Shown piece by piece: positions 53,700 through 62,679 of a DNA stretch of 64,000 nt (position 1 is the stretch's first letter; each line of letters begins with the position of its first letter). The stretch covers positions 1 through 64,000 of the forward strand of contig JAIBAF010000014.1 in the NCBI GenBank assembly GCA_019695335.1. Reading direction: 5' to 3'. The stretch comes from a bacterium (GTDB lineage: Bacteria; CLD3; SB21). The position numbers were made by a program, and so were the translations under genes. Under the pieces are notes generated by a model. It saw only the letters and a program-made list of their open reading frames with translations. It was not told the DNA's origin and did not search any database.

Positions 53700-54922
53700 T
53701 GTTTACCAGAAAAACTTTCCATATTTTCCGTTGGGAATACACACAAAAAATCAAATCGAAAGGATTTATCTTTTCGATTATTTTTATGCCTACGTTTATC
53801 ATTGGTTTTACTCTGGTTCCCACTTATTTTGCTTCCCGTGAAAGTCAGAAAACGACCAACATTGCCGTTGCCGATGCGACCAGCTTTGCTTTGGAGTCAT
53901 TAAAATTAAAAATCGCTGAATCCAAACAATCGCACTTGTTCAATTTTCTTGAAATTCCCGGTGACGACGCCTTACGTGCGGATCGGGACGGCAAGGAATT
54001 GGTCAATAAAGGTATTGTTGATGGGTATTTGTTTCTCGACGATTCGATCTTTGCCAGAAAAACAGTTAAATATTACGTCAAGGGAACGGGGAGTTTTGAG
54101 AGTTTGCGGCAACTTGAAAACGCATTGAGCGACGTCATTCTGGTCGAACAATTGCGGCGGATGAACGTTAACGTTTTTGATGTCCGGAACGTAGCGCGAA
54201 AAATCGATGTGGAAGTTTCCCAGATCAATGACGAATCTAAAATCATGCAGAAATATATTGCAGCTATTATTTTTGTAATGATGTTATTTTTTTCAATTTT
54301 TAATTCAGGCAGTGCGTTCATGCGCGGTGTTGCAGAGGAAAAAAATAATCGCGTGATCGAAGTATTGATTTCCTCGGTCACTCCGAAGGAATTGATGGTC
54401 GGGAAGATTTTGGGACTCGGTATGGTTGGCTTAACGCAAATTGTCATCTGGATGCTTGCCGGAATGGCTTTCGGCGGCCCGATGGCGTTAAGTATTTTGT
54501 CGCCGCAGGTTATTTTTCTTTTTATCGTATATTTTGTTTTGGGTTATTTTATGTTGGCGGCTATTTTCTCAATCATCGGCGCCGTCGTATCTTCGGATCA
54601 GGACATTCAGCAAATTCAGGGCGTCATTTCGGCTATTGGCGTGGTTCCGGTTGCGTTTGCTATTCTCGTTTTACAAGATCCTGATTCCATGCTCGTCAAT
54701 ATTTTATCGTATTTTCCTCCGCTGACGCCCACGCTGATGATTTTGCGAGTGGTTATTTCGGAGCCGCCGATATATCACATTGCAGGAACGATCGTGACCT
54801 TAATCGTTTTTCTGATTCTAACGATGCGTTTTTCGAGCCGGGTGTTCGAAGTTGCGTTGCTGATGTATGGTAAAAGACCCACTGTGAAGGAAATATGGCG
54901 GTGGTACCGCTCTAAACAATAA
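53699..54922 (+). CDS. ABC-2 type transporter permease (NatB-like)
   Basis: Inner-membrane permease of 407 residues. An N-terminal helix (GFIFSIIFMPTFIIGF) is followed by a large external domain (about 45-175) and a bundle of about five helices with NRVIEVLISSVTPKELMVGKILG, typical of ABC-2/NatB permeases. The partner ATPase gene is not next to it; the only immediate neighbours are a thioredoxin-like gene and a small membrane protein. The transport substrate is unknown. Confidence 0.9.
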   Translation: MFTRKTFHIFRWEYTQKIKSKGFIFSIIFMPTFIIGFTLVPTYFASRESQKTTNIAVADATSFALESLKLKIAESKQSHLFNFLEIPGDDALRADRDGKELVNKGIVDGYLFLDDSIFARKTVKYYVKGTGSFESLRQLENALSDVILVEQLRRMNVNVFDVRNVARKIDVEVSQINDESKIMQKYIAAIIFVMMLFFSIFNSGSAFMRGVAEEKNNRVIEVLISSVTPKELMVGKILGLGMVGLTQIVIWMLAGMAFGGPMALSILSPQVIFLFIVYFVLGYFMLAAIFSIIGAVVSSDQDIQQIQGVISAIGVVPVAFAILVLQDPDSMLVNILSYFPPLTPTLMILRVVISEPPIYHIAGTIVTLIVFLILTMRFSSRVFEVALLMYGKRPTVKEIWRWYRSKQ

Positions 54923-54932
54923 CAAAATTTCA

Positions 54933-55208
54933 ATGCCAATTAAGTGGTTATTCAATATTATTATTTTTTTTCAATTAGCACTTTATAGCTGGGCTTTGTA
55001 TGTGTTCATTTTTGATAATGATGGTCATGTTCCCGTCGCTTACGTTGTGATTCATATGGTTGCGGGGCTTAATATATTATTTCTAGTTCTAGGCAGTATA
55101 ATGTCTTTGTTCTTAAAAAAACTGATTAGACAGATTTTATGGTCCATATTGATCGCATTGCCTGCTATTGGCATAGTAATCTATCTGTTTCTTCTGCGCT
55201 TTATCTAA
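54933..55208 (+). CDS. Small three-helix membrane protein
   Basis: Hydrophobic protein of 91 residues with three predicted membrane helices (about 7-26, 36-61, 67-89). It follows the ABC permease by 10 bases and its end overlaps the convergent lpxA by 8 bases. No family is recognised and no Shine-Dalgarno site is evident. It could be an accessory of the permease, based on position alone. Confidence 0.6.
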   Translation: MPIKWLFNIIIFFQLALYSWALYVFIFDNDGHVPVAYVVIHMVAGLNILFLVLGSIMSLFLKKLIRQILWSILIALPAIGIVIYLFLLRFI

Positions 55209-55968
55209 TAACACCTCTTTCACTTTTTTCAAAAAAATTAATAATTGAGTTGATTTCATGGCTGAGCGGCAATGTTTCTTTAATTCTGACTAAGGCCGCA
55301 GAGCGATTCAGTTTTTCACGGTAAATAATATGGTACGCTTTTTCGATAGATCGAATTTGTTCCTCCGAAAAATTTTTTCGCCGAAGACCAACATAATTTA
55401 ATCCCGCATAGCGCAAAGGTTCACCGGCAGCTAATACATAAGGCGGAACGTCTTGTGCAATACGATAGCCCCCGCCGACAAACGCATGCTGCCCGATACG
55501 TATAAATTGGTGCACCGGTACCATCCCGCCAATACCGGCATAATCTTCAATGATCACATGGCCAGCAAGATTCACGGCATTTGAAAGAATGACGTGATTG
55601 CCAATGACACAGTCGTGTGCCACGTGAACGTAATTCATAATAAGGCAATGGTCACCGATTACCGTTTTGCCGGATTCTGCGGTACCGCGATGAATGACCG
55701 AGTATTCGCGAATGCTCGTGTCGTCACCGATAATTAATTCGGAGTGCTCGCCATTAAATTTCAGATCTTGCGGAATACCGCCGATCGCGGCGCCGTGAAA
55801 TATCTTGCAACGTTTTCCAATGGCTGTGAAAGATTCGATGCGAACATGGGCTGCTACGGATGAGTCTTCTCCGATCGTTACATCGCGATCAATGATTGAA
55901 AAAGCATCCACCGAAACGCGGGCATACAATGTTGCATCGGAAGAAATAATAGCTGTCGGATGAATCAT
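55201..55968 (-). CDS. lpxA: Acyl-ACP--UDP-N-acetylglucosamine O-acyltransferase
   Basis: First enzyme of lipid A synthesis, 255 residues. It begins MIHPTAIISSDATLYARV, and the left-handed parallel beta-helix repeats continue through MNYVHVAHDCVIGNHVILSNAV (the conserved His region split over that segment). The C-terminal helices follow PLRYAGLNYVGLRRKNFS. ATG 55968 matches the normal family start; a longer frame up to 56067 only covers the upstream gene. It overlaps the SDR stop as ATGA. Other lpx genes are absent here. Confidence 0.95.
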   Translation of the reverse strand: MIHPTAIISSDATLYARVSVDAFSIIDRDVTIGEDSSVAAHVRIESFTAIGKRCKIFHGAAIGGIPQDLKFNGEHSELIIGDDTSIREYSVIHRGTAESGKTVIGDHCLIMNYVHVAHDCVIGNHVILSNAVNLAGHVIIEDYAGIGGMVPVHQFIRIGQHAFVGGGYRIAQDVPPYVLAAGEPLRYAGLNYVGLRRKNFSEEQIRSIEKAYHIIYREKLNRSAALVRIKETLPLSHEINSIINFFEKSERGVIR

Positions 55969-56654
55969 ACGCGTCCGGGAATTTTGATGATCGAACCGGT
56001 AACTCCGGATGAGGTGTCCGAAGCAAGAAACAGAAGCAGTTCGGCGATTTCGTCTGCGCGAACCCATTTTGAAAAATCAGCGTCCGGCATGCTTTTTCGG
56101 TTTGCGGGCGTATCGATAATGCTTGGAATAATGGCGTTAATTTGGATGTTATGAATTTTATTTTCTTCAGCCATCGTTTCAGTCAGGTTGATAACACCGG
56201 CTTTAGCCGCACCGTACGGGCCTGCTTGAGCGCCGCCCTTGAGGCCGGCACCGGCGCCGACATTAACGATCTTGCCTGATCGTTGAGAAATCATAACTTT
56301 CAATGCTTCACGGGAACACAAAAACACAGATTTCAAATTTAATTCGATCGTTTTGTCCCAAACGCCCGTATCGATCTCAGTCACGTTGGACCAGGGATAA
56401 ATTCCTCCGACTAAATTTAGTACAACATCCAAACGTTTAAATTGAGCGGTCACATCATGCATAAGCTGACGTACGCTCGATTCATCTAAGATATTACACG
56501 AATGGAAAATCACACGATCGGATTCAATAAGGTCGGAAGCTTTTGACGCATCTACGGCTACAACCGTTGCGCCGTTATCGATAAACTTTCTGACAACGGT
56601 TTTGCCCAGTCCGCCGGAAGCGCCGGTAATCAGACAGATTTTGTTAGTGAGCAT
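55965..56654 (-). CDS. SDR-family oxidoreductase lacking the usual catalytic Ser
   Basis: Short-chain dehydrogenase of 229 residues. It begins LTNKICLITGASGGLGK (nucleotide-binding glycines) and has NLVGG and the YxxxK pair Tyr147-Lys151. At position 134, 13 residues before Tyr, where classical enzymes carry Ser, there is Ala (NVGAGAG). AGGA lies before the ATG, ruling out the longer frame up to 56771. It is translationally coupled to lpxA. The substrate is unknown. Confidence 0.88.
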   Translation of the reverse strand: MLTNKICLITGASGGLGKTVVRKFIDNGATVVAVDASKASDLIESDRVIFHSCNILDESSVRQLMHDVTAQFKRLDVVLNLVGGIYPWSNVTEIDTGVWDKTIELNLKSVFLCSREALKVMISQRSGKIVNVGAGAGLKGGAQAGPYGAAKAGVINLTETMAEENKIHNIQINAIIPSIIDTPANRKSMPDADFSKWVRADEIAELLLFLASDTSSGVTGSIIKIPGRV

Positions 56655-56678
56655 GGTTATCCTTTTTTTAAAACATAT

Positions 56679-56716
56679 AAAAAAAAAGGCCAAAAGAAAA
56701 GTTTCTTCTGACCTTT
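56679..56716 (-). terminator. Rho-independent terminator after the DinB gene
   Basis: On the - strand AAAGGTCAGAAGAAA (56716-56702) pairs with TTTCTTTTGGCCTTT (56699-56685), a 15-base stem with two G-U pairs, followed by a T run. It separates the DinB gene from the SDR-lpxA pair. Confidence 0.85.
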
Positions 56717-56737
56717 TAAGTAATGACTCACTAAAGT

Positions 56738-57331
56738 TTAAAACGGATACTCCGGTGGTACGATTTTGCAACAGCGTAAATAAGTCGTCGCTTGCCCACG
56801 ATGATGCGCCGTATGTTCGATAATCGAGTAAAATGAATTCACAAAATCCTCGTTTATTTCACCAGCGGAAGAAACGCTGCGATGCAAAATTTCGAGCGAT
56901 TGTTTGAGATAGCTCATCACTTCTTCTTTTTTACCGGTGGTTTTGGGAGGATTCCATTCGGATTTTGTTTTTCTGAGATAATTTTCTTCCATCCAAACAA
57001 TTCCGTAAGCGATGTGATGCATCAGTTCTCCGTACGTCCAAACCGCCGAATCGGGCTTGAAATTATACTTTTCTGACGGCATCGCTTCACCGACATTCAG
57101 TGTATACTGCCGCGTCTTTTCGACGGCGGCCAATAATGGCTGTTTCATAGTCTCACCTTTCGTTTTGTATTCTGAGCCAGGAAATATAAATGTTGCCTCG
57201 GTAGAATTCTTAAGGAATCTTGCTTTTTTGTGTTGTGAAAAATCTTTAGCGGGCCATTGGAATGCTGTACAAACCATATATCCACCGAATAAAAACAGAA
57301 TTCCTAAATTCTTTAGAAAAAAAACTTTCAT
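56738..57331 (-). CDS. DinB-family protein, possibly exported
   Basis: DinB/YfiT-like four-helix metal-binding protein of 197 residues. The metal His residues appear in ELMHHIAYGIVW and the C-terminal EHTAHHRGQATTYLR. The long form has an N-terminal signal-like segment (KNLGILFLFGGYMVCTAF). An internal ATG at 57148, before KQPLLAAVEKT, has an AAGGTGAG site and would give a 136-residue cytoplasmic DinB of near-standard length; the upstream ATG also has AAGG. Which one is used is not settled. Confidence 0.82.
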   Translation of the reverse strand: MKVFFLKNLGILFLFGGYMVCTAFQWPAKDFSQHKKARFLKNSTEATFIFPGSEYKTKGETMKQPLLAAVEKTRQYTLNVGEAMPSEKYNFKPDSAVWTYGELMHHIAYGIVWMEENYLRKTKSEWNPPKTTGKKEEVMSYLKQSLEILHRSVSSAGEINEDFVNSFYSIIEHTAHHRGQATTYLRCCKIVPPEYPF

Positions 57332-57403
57332 GTTTTACCTTTCATGTCTTGTTAATTACATAAAAGATAAAAAACGATGAAAAAGGATGCTTAAGGAATC
57401 TTG

Positions 57404-58249
57404 CTATTTTCCGGATTGCCGGAATCGGGAAGGCGAATGCTTGTAGGTTTGTTTGAAGGAGGTTATGAAATGTTCGAGGCTATTGAAACCAGAGGCAAAA
57501 CAAATGTCTGTTACAGACAGATCAGTTTGTCGTAAAAGCCATTCGGAATTTTTCAACCGGACCTTTTGCAAATATTGGTACGGCGAATGCGAAGTGAAAG
57601 TTTTGAATACGCGGCTAAAATGAAAAGGACTGACGTAGCAATAATCGGCAATGGCTGACAATGAAATGTCATTTGAAAAGTTATTGGTTATGTATTCTTT
57701 GGCGCGTTCAATCGTGACTAAATGATGTTTTTTTAATTTGTCGTCGATCCGAGCGATAGCATTTTTGACGTCCAGGTTGGTCATGATCTGGTGAATTAAT
57801 TCCATAATCAGATTATCCGTGAGCAGTCGATTACCGGTTTTTTTGTTGATTAAAAGCTGATGATGCAAATATTCCAGATCGACATCGGTGGAAATAAGAA
57901 TCGAATGAAGATCATGATTTCCAAAAAACCAATGGCCTTTCAGGCGGTAATGATCGATCAAATGCTGATAAAAACGCTCACTGAATTGAATAATAGTACA
58001 TTCGTCCGGTACATGGTGGTTGTGTGTAACCGTATGTTCGTGACCAGATTTGGTAAGAAGCACTTTCCCGTTGTAGGAATCGTAAGAATGACGGAACACA
58101 TTGTAGATAAAATTGCCTTTGCGGATGAAACTGATTGAAAACGATTGGACGTACTCCCGTGGAGACGTTCCGTGATCCGTACAACGGCATCTGAAATCCA
58201 ACACCCGATAAAAATCAGAATGATGAAGTATACTGATATCAGCTTGCAT
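57404..58249 (-). CDS. AraC-family transcriptional regulator (cytoplasmic)
   Basis: Soluble regulator of 281 residues. The N-terminal half is a cupin-like sensor (KVLLTKSGHEHTVTHNHH, start of the sensor strand set), and the C-terminal half (about 180-281) is the AraC HTH with DISLSAIADYCYVSPFHFSRVF and FASGFNSLEHFITSFKQTY. It lies upstream of the DinB gene in the same direction, a common pairing, and is divergent from htpG. Confidence 0.9.
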   Translation of the reverse strand: MQADISILHHSDFYRVLDFRCRCTDHGTSPREYVQSFSISFIRKGNFIYNVFRHSYDSYNGKVLLTKSGHEHTVTHNHHVPDECTIIQFSERFYQHLIDHYRLKGHWFFGNHDLHSILISTDVDLEYLHHQLLINKKTGNRLLTDNLIMELIHQIMTNLDVKNAIARIDDKLKKHHLVTIERAKEYITNNFSNDISLSAIADYCYVSPFHFSRVFKTFTSHSPYQYLQKVRLKNSEWLLRQTDLSVTDICFASGFNSLEHFITSFKQTYKHSPSRFRQSGK

Positions 58250-58401
58250 AGCATTCCATTTTGTTCTTGTAACGAATATAATGAAGAAAAGTTAGTTAAT
58301 TACAGGAAAATTTTGAAAACAGCATTATTGCATTTTCATACAAAAATTTTTATCTTCCGCCCGCTAAAAATCTATGTTTTAACATCAACGAGGTGATTAT
58401 T

Positions 58402-60273
58402 ATGTCCGCTCAGACTTTGCAGTTTAAGGCCGAAGTGAAGCAGCTTTTGGACTTGATGATCCATTCGCTGTATTCACATAAAGAAATTTTCTTGCGTGAA
58501 TTACTGTCCAATGCATCCGACGCGATTGATAAAGCACGCTATGAATCGCTGACAAATTCGTCACTTATCGAAGGCGATGCCGACTGGAAGATCACGATCA
58601 AAGCCGATAAGTCGGCGGGTACGCTGACGATCAGCGACAATGGTATTGGAATGGATGAGGAGGATATCATCCGATCGCTTGGAACCATCGCACATTCGGG
58701 GACCAAAGAATTTCTTCAGCATCTCAGCTCAAAAGAAATCAAGGATCATCCTGAACTTATCGGCCAGTTTGGCGTCGGGTTTTATTCGGCGTTTATGGTT
58801 TCGGAAAAAGTTGCTGTCATTTCGCGAAAAGCCGGCGAACCGAGGGATAAAGCCGTTCGGTGGGAATCAAAAGCCGAAGGAACGTTTGAAATAGAATCGT
58901 TTGAGCGGACGTCCCGGGGTACAGACGTGATTTTGTATTTGAAGGAAGACGAAAAAAGTTTTCTCGATGAATGGGAAATTCGCCGTATTGTGAAAAAATA
59001 TTCCGATTATATCGAACATCCGGTTTGTATGGATGTCGAAAAAGATAAAAAAATTACCGAAGAAACCCTCAATTCCCGGAAAGCGATTTGGCTGAAAGAT
59101 AAATCGGAAATTCCGGCTGAAGAATATAATGAATTTTATAAACATGTTTCGCACGATTTTACCGATCCGGCCAAAGTTATTCATTTCAAAGCGGAAGGCA
59201 CTTCAGAATTTTCTGCATTGCTTTTTATTCCTCAAAAAGCTCCATTTGACATGTTTTACAAAGAATATAAAATCGGACCGACGCTATATGTTAAACGTGT
59301 TCAGATTATGGATCATTGTGAGGAACTTCTGCCTGTGTATTTGCGTTTTGTTAAAGGCGTCGTCGAGTCATCCGATCTGCCATTGAACGTCTCTCGCGAA
59401 ATCCTGCAATCTAACCGCCAGATCGAAGTCATTAAGAAAAATATCACCAAAAAAGTGCTCGATACGCTATCGGAAATGAAAACGGCCGAATACGAAAAAT
59501 ACGTAGAGTTTTACAATGAATTCCGCAAGTCTCTCAAAGAAGGGCTTTACGTCGATCATCAGCGCAAAGACGCGATTCGCGATTTGTTGCTATTTGAGTC
59601 TACCCGCACGGAGCGCGGAAAATATACTTCATTAAAAAATTATGTCGATGGCATGAAGACCGGGCAGGATGAAATTTATTATATTGCCGGATCGTCACGT
59701 GAGGAACTTGAGAAATCGCCTTACTTGGAAGCTTTCAAAGAAAAAGATTATGAAGTGCTTTTTCTATTGGATGAAATCGATGACTTTATTTCGCATGAAC
59801 TGGAATATCAGGGCAAAAAAGTCAAATCAGTCACCAAAGGCGATATCGATATTGATAAAACCCGTGAAACACAGAAAAAAGATGCGCAGAAAAAATATTC
59901 GAAACTCATCGATCTTATCAAAGACGTTTTGAAAGACGATGTGAAAGAAGTTCGTTTTTCGACCCGCCTTAAAGATTCGGCCTGCGTGCTGGTGGCTGAT
60001 GAAGGCGATATGGATCAAAATATGGAACGTATTCTGAAAGCGATGGGCCAAAGCATACCGGTCGGAAAGCGCATTCTGGAACTTAATCCGACGCATCCGC
60101 TTTTTGAGTCGATGAATGCAATGTTTGAAAAAGATAAAACGGCTCCGATCTTGAAAGAGTACGCCGGTCTCTTGTACGATCAGGCGCTTTTATTGGAAGG
60201 TTCAAAACCGAAAGATCCATCCAATTTTGCTAAAACCGTTGCTAAACTTATGGTTGACAATGTAAAATTGTGA
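58402..60273 (+). CDS. htpG: Chaperone HtpG (Hsp90 family)
   Basis: ATP-driven chaperone of 623 residues. ATG 58402 is preceded by GAGGTG at correct spacing. The N-terminal ATPase shows LRELLSNASDAIDKAR, the DNGIGMD loop, GTIAHSGTKEFL and GQFGVGFYSAFMV; the middle domain shows PLNVSREILQ, and the C-terminal dimerisation part follows. No CIRCE-type heat-shock element is seen upstream. Confidence 0.97.
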   Translation: MSAQTLQFKAEVKQLLDLMIHSLYSHKEIFLRELLSNASDAIDKARYESLTNSSLIEGDADWKITIKADKSAGTLTISDNGIGMDEEDIIRSLGTIAHSGTKEFLQHLSSKEIKDHPELIGQFGVGFYSAFMVSEKVAVISRKAGEPRDKAVRWESKAEGTFEIESFERTSRGTDVILYLKEDEKSFLDEWEIRRIVKKYSDYIEHPVCMDVEKDKKITEETLNSRKAIWLKDKSEIPAEEYNEFYKHVSHDFTDPAKVIHFKAEGTSEFSALLFIPQKAPFDMFYKEYKIGPTLYVKRVQIMDHCEELLPVYLRFVKGVVESSDLPLNVSREILQSNRQIEVIKKNITKKVLDTLSEMKTAEYEKYVEFYNEFRKSLKEGLYVDHQRKDAIRDLLLFESTRTERGKYTSLKNYVDGMKTGQDEIYYIAGSSREELEKSPYLEAFKEKDYEVLFLLDEIDDFISHELEYQGKKVKSVTKGDIDIDKTRETQKKDAQKKYSKLIDLIKDVLKDDVKEVRFSTRLKDSACVLVADEGDMDQNMERILKAMGQSIPVGKRILELNPTHPLFESMNAMFEKDKTAPILKEYAGLLYDQALLLEGSKPKDPSNFAKTVAKLMVDNVKL

Positions 60274-60365
60274 TCGATACGAAATGTTCTATGAAGTATC
60301 TCGAATAACAGATATATTCGCCTGTAAATAATGGCTCTGCATTCTTAAAATATCATCGGTCGATT

Positions 60366-61490
60366 ATGATATTTATATTTGGCATCGCCATCTCTGTTTT
60401 TCTTTTCGTATTGCTGTTATTCAAAAAAAATAGAATAGCGGCTGACAACGTGCTTTTGTTCTGGCTTTTGATTATTGTTGTCAGCCAATTTTTATTTTAT
60501 TTTGATTCTGTCCAGCTTTATGAAAATCATCTTTCCTTTCTTATCGGCATTAACCTCATTACGCCTTTCCTTCACCCTCCGCTGCTTTTTCTCTACGTGT
60601 CAGCGCTGACCGGTTCTTTACCGCAAAAAAAGGTTTTTAATATTCTTCATTTTGTACCCGTAGTGTTTTTTGGAATTTATTTGTTTGTAAAATTTTTTAG
60701 CCTGCCGGCTGAACAAAAATTATATGTCATGACTAATGCGGGTATTGGTTTTGAAGATTTAGATCGTTTAAGGTATATCGCCATTGTAGTCATCGGAATT
60801 ATCTATGTGTTAGGGTCACTATACCGTATTAATATTTATCAGAAGAAAATCAGAAACGCATTCTCTAATATCGAAAAAATAAATCTCAAATGGCTTCAAG
60901 TCATTACATACGGAATTGGGATTATTTGGATAACAGTGATCCTCGGAACGGATATAGAGACGAATACGGCAGTAGCGATGTTTGTACTGCTAATAGGGTT
61001 TTTTGGTGTTCGGCAAACGCCAGTTTTTACCGGGGTTTTATTGGATAAACTATCGGTTCAGGATCAACCGGATCCAATTGATCCAGATAACCGCGAATTA
61101 TCAAAAAAATATGAAACGTCCGGTCTTTCCCAAGAAAAAAAGCTGTTTCTGGAAACGGCTTTGGCTAGAAAGATCGATGAAGAAAAACTTTATTTGGATC
61201 CCGAATTGTCTCTGGATAAACTGGCTTCTCTGCTAAACGTGCACCCGAATTATTTATCCCAATATATTAATGAAGTTCTGCAAATTACGTTTTATGATTA
61301 TATCAATTTTAAGAGAATAGAAGAATTCAAACGTTCGGTGCAATTGCAAGAAAACAAAAACCTCAATTTGCTTGGTTTATCCTACGATTGTGGTTTTAAT
61401 TCAAAATCCTCTTTTAATAGAAATTTTAAAAAATTTAGCGGTCAGACGCCTTCCGAATACCTCTCTCATTTAAATAAAATACCCGCCTAG
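60366..61490 (+). CDS. Membrane-anchored AraC-family transcriptional regulator (paralog)
   Basis: Protein of 374 residues with about seven membrane helices (about 1-220) and a C-terminal AraC HTH (about 270-374). The recognition region DCGFNSKSSFNRNFKKFSG closely matches the one at 4527-5684, so the two are paralogs. It lies upstream of a lipoprotein hydrolase and a barrel protein, which it may control. Confidence 0.88.
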   Translation: MIFIFGIAISVFLFVLLLFKKNRIAADNVLLFWLLIIVVSQFLFYFDSVQLYENHLSFLIGINLITPFLHPPLLFLYVSALTGSLPQKKVFNILHFVPVVFFGIYLFVKFFSLPAEQKLYVMTNAGIGFEDLDRLRYIAIVVIGIIYVLGSLYRINIYQKKIRNAFSNIEKINLKWLQVITYGIGIIWITVILGTDIETNTAVAMFVLLIGFFGVRQTPVFTGVLLDKLSVQDQPDPIDPDNRELSKKYETSGLSQEKKLFLETALARKIDEEKLYLDPELSLDKLASLLNVHPNYLSQYINEVLQITFYDYINFKRIEEFKRSVQLQENKNLNLLGLSYDCGFNSKSSFNRNFKKFSGQTPSEYLSHLNKIPA

Positions 61491-61530
61491 CAGTAAACCA
61501 CTGCATTTTCACAATTTACAACATGTGTCA

Positions 61531-61608
61531 TCTTACAATTTGAGGCGAAAGCCCCTTTGAAAGATTGTATTTTGAAGGCGTTAATAACGTGGCGAACGTA
61601 AGAACGCC
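61531..61608 (+). ncRNA. Candidate structured 5' leader
   Basis: Three nested pairings can be drawn: TACAAT (61534-61539) with ATTGTA (61564-61569) around a GGC-GAAA-GCC tetraloop hairpin (61544-61553), then GGCGTT (61577-61582) with AACGCC (61603-61608) around ACGT/ACGT (61587-61590, 61596-61599). It ends 32 bases before the hydrolase ATG. No known riboswitch class is recognised. Confidence 0.35.
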
Positions 61609-61640
61609 ATTTTCAATTACAATTTAAAAAGGAGTGAAAA

Positions 61641-62660
61641 ATGATATCCTTGATGATATCGGCAATTGGCTTTACTAGCCGGCAGGCACATAAAATTTTA
61701 TTACTATGTGTCATGTTGATGACTGTTTTGAATTCATGCGAAACGCATGAAATGGATGAAGCTGGATTATTGGTCCCTTTAACGGTTGACGAAGATCCTT
61801 CTTTGCCATCTATCTCTGTGAATGGTACGCAGCTTCATGCGGAATCATTTGGGAATCCGGATGATCCGATACTGATAGTACTTCATGGCGGACCCGGCGG
61901 CGATTATCGCTACTTACTTAATTGCGCTGAGTTTGTCAACGACGGTTTTTTTGTAGTGATGTATGATCAGAGAGGCAGCGGATTGTCCAAACGGCACGAT
62001 GCGAATATCTATACCATGCAACTTTTTATAGATGATTTGAACGCTGTCATCAATCACTACAAAAAGGATTCAACTCAGAAAGTTTTTCTTTTAGGACAAT
62101 CCTGGGGCGCGATGTTGGCTACGGCGTATGTCAACCAACATCCGGAAACGATCGGTGGTCTTGTTCTGGCCGAGCCGGGCGGTTTTAGATGGAAAGAAAC
62201 CAAAGATTATATCAAACGCTTTATGGAAATACATTTGTTTGATGAAACGAGTAATGATTATGTCTATTTGGATCAGTTCATTACCGGAGATGATCATCGT
62301 GTGCTTGATTATAAAGCCAGCCTGATGGCTGCCGCTGATTTTGCCGACGGAAATAAAACCGGCGTTGAAGGCCTTGAGCCGTATTGGCGATTTGGAGCAA
62401 TCACCAACAAAGCGGCTATGGATTATGCGGAAAAACACGGATTTGATTTCACAACCAATCTTAATCAATACAACACAAAAGTGTTGTTCGTTTACAGCGA
62501 ATTAAATAAGGCGTATGGAAAAACGCATGCAGAAAAGGTTTCCTCAGCTTATCCGAATGTACAGATGGAAGAAATCATGGGACATGGCCATGAAATGACC
62601 TACTTCGGCTGGGATAAATTTTATCCTTTGGCAAAAAACTATCTTAATGAAGTCAAATAA
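61641..62660 (+). CDS. Alpha/beta hydrolase, proline-iminopeptidase-like lipoprotein
   Basis: Exported hydrolase of 339 residues. A lipobox-like end (TVLNSC) suggests lipid anchoring. The oxyanion HGGPGG, the YDQRGSGLS strand, the nucleophile elbow GQSWG (Ser154) and a late GHGHEM His complete an alpha/beta hydrolase of the proline-iminopeptidase type. AAGGAG precedes the ATG. It is followed after 19 bases by the barrel gene. Confidence 0.88.
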   Translation: MISLMISAIGFTSRQAHKILLLCVMLMTVLNSCETHEMDEAGLLVPLTVDEDPSLPSISVNGTQLHAESFGNPDDPILIVLHGGPGGDYRYLLNCAEFVNDGFFVVMYDQRGSGLSKRHDANIYTMQLFIDDLNAVINHYKKDSTQKVFLLGQSWGAMLATAYVNQHPETIGGLVLAEPGGFRWKETKDYIKRFMEIHLFDETSNDYVYLDQFITGDDHRVLDYKASLMAAADFADGNKTGVEGLEPYWRFGAITNKAAMDYAEKHGFDFTTNLNQYNTKVLFVYSELNKAYGKTHAEKVSSAYPNVQMEEIMGHGHEMTYFGWDKFYPLAKNYLNEVK

Positions 62661-62679
62661 ATTTTAGGAGAAAAAAGAC

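Noticed and set aside
55969-56067. N-terminally extended LpxA
   Set aside because: The extension is antisense-free but lies over the SDR gene end, lacks hexapeptide repeats and the normal family start is at 55968.
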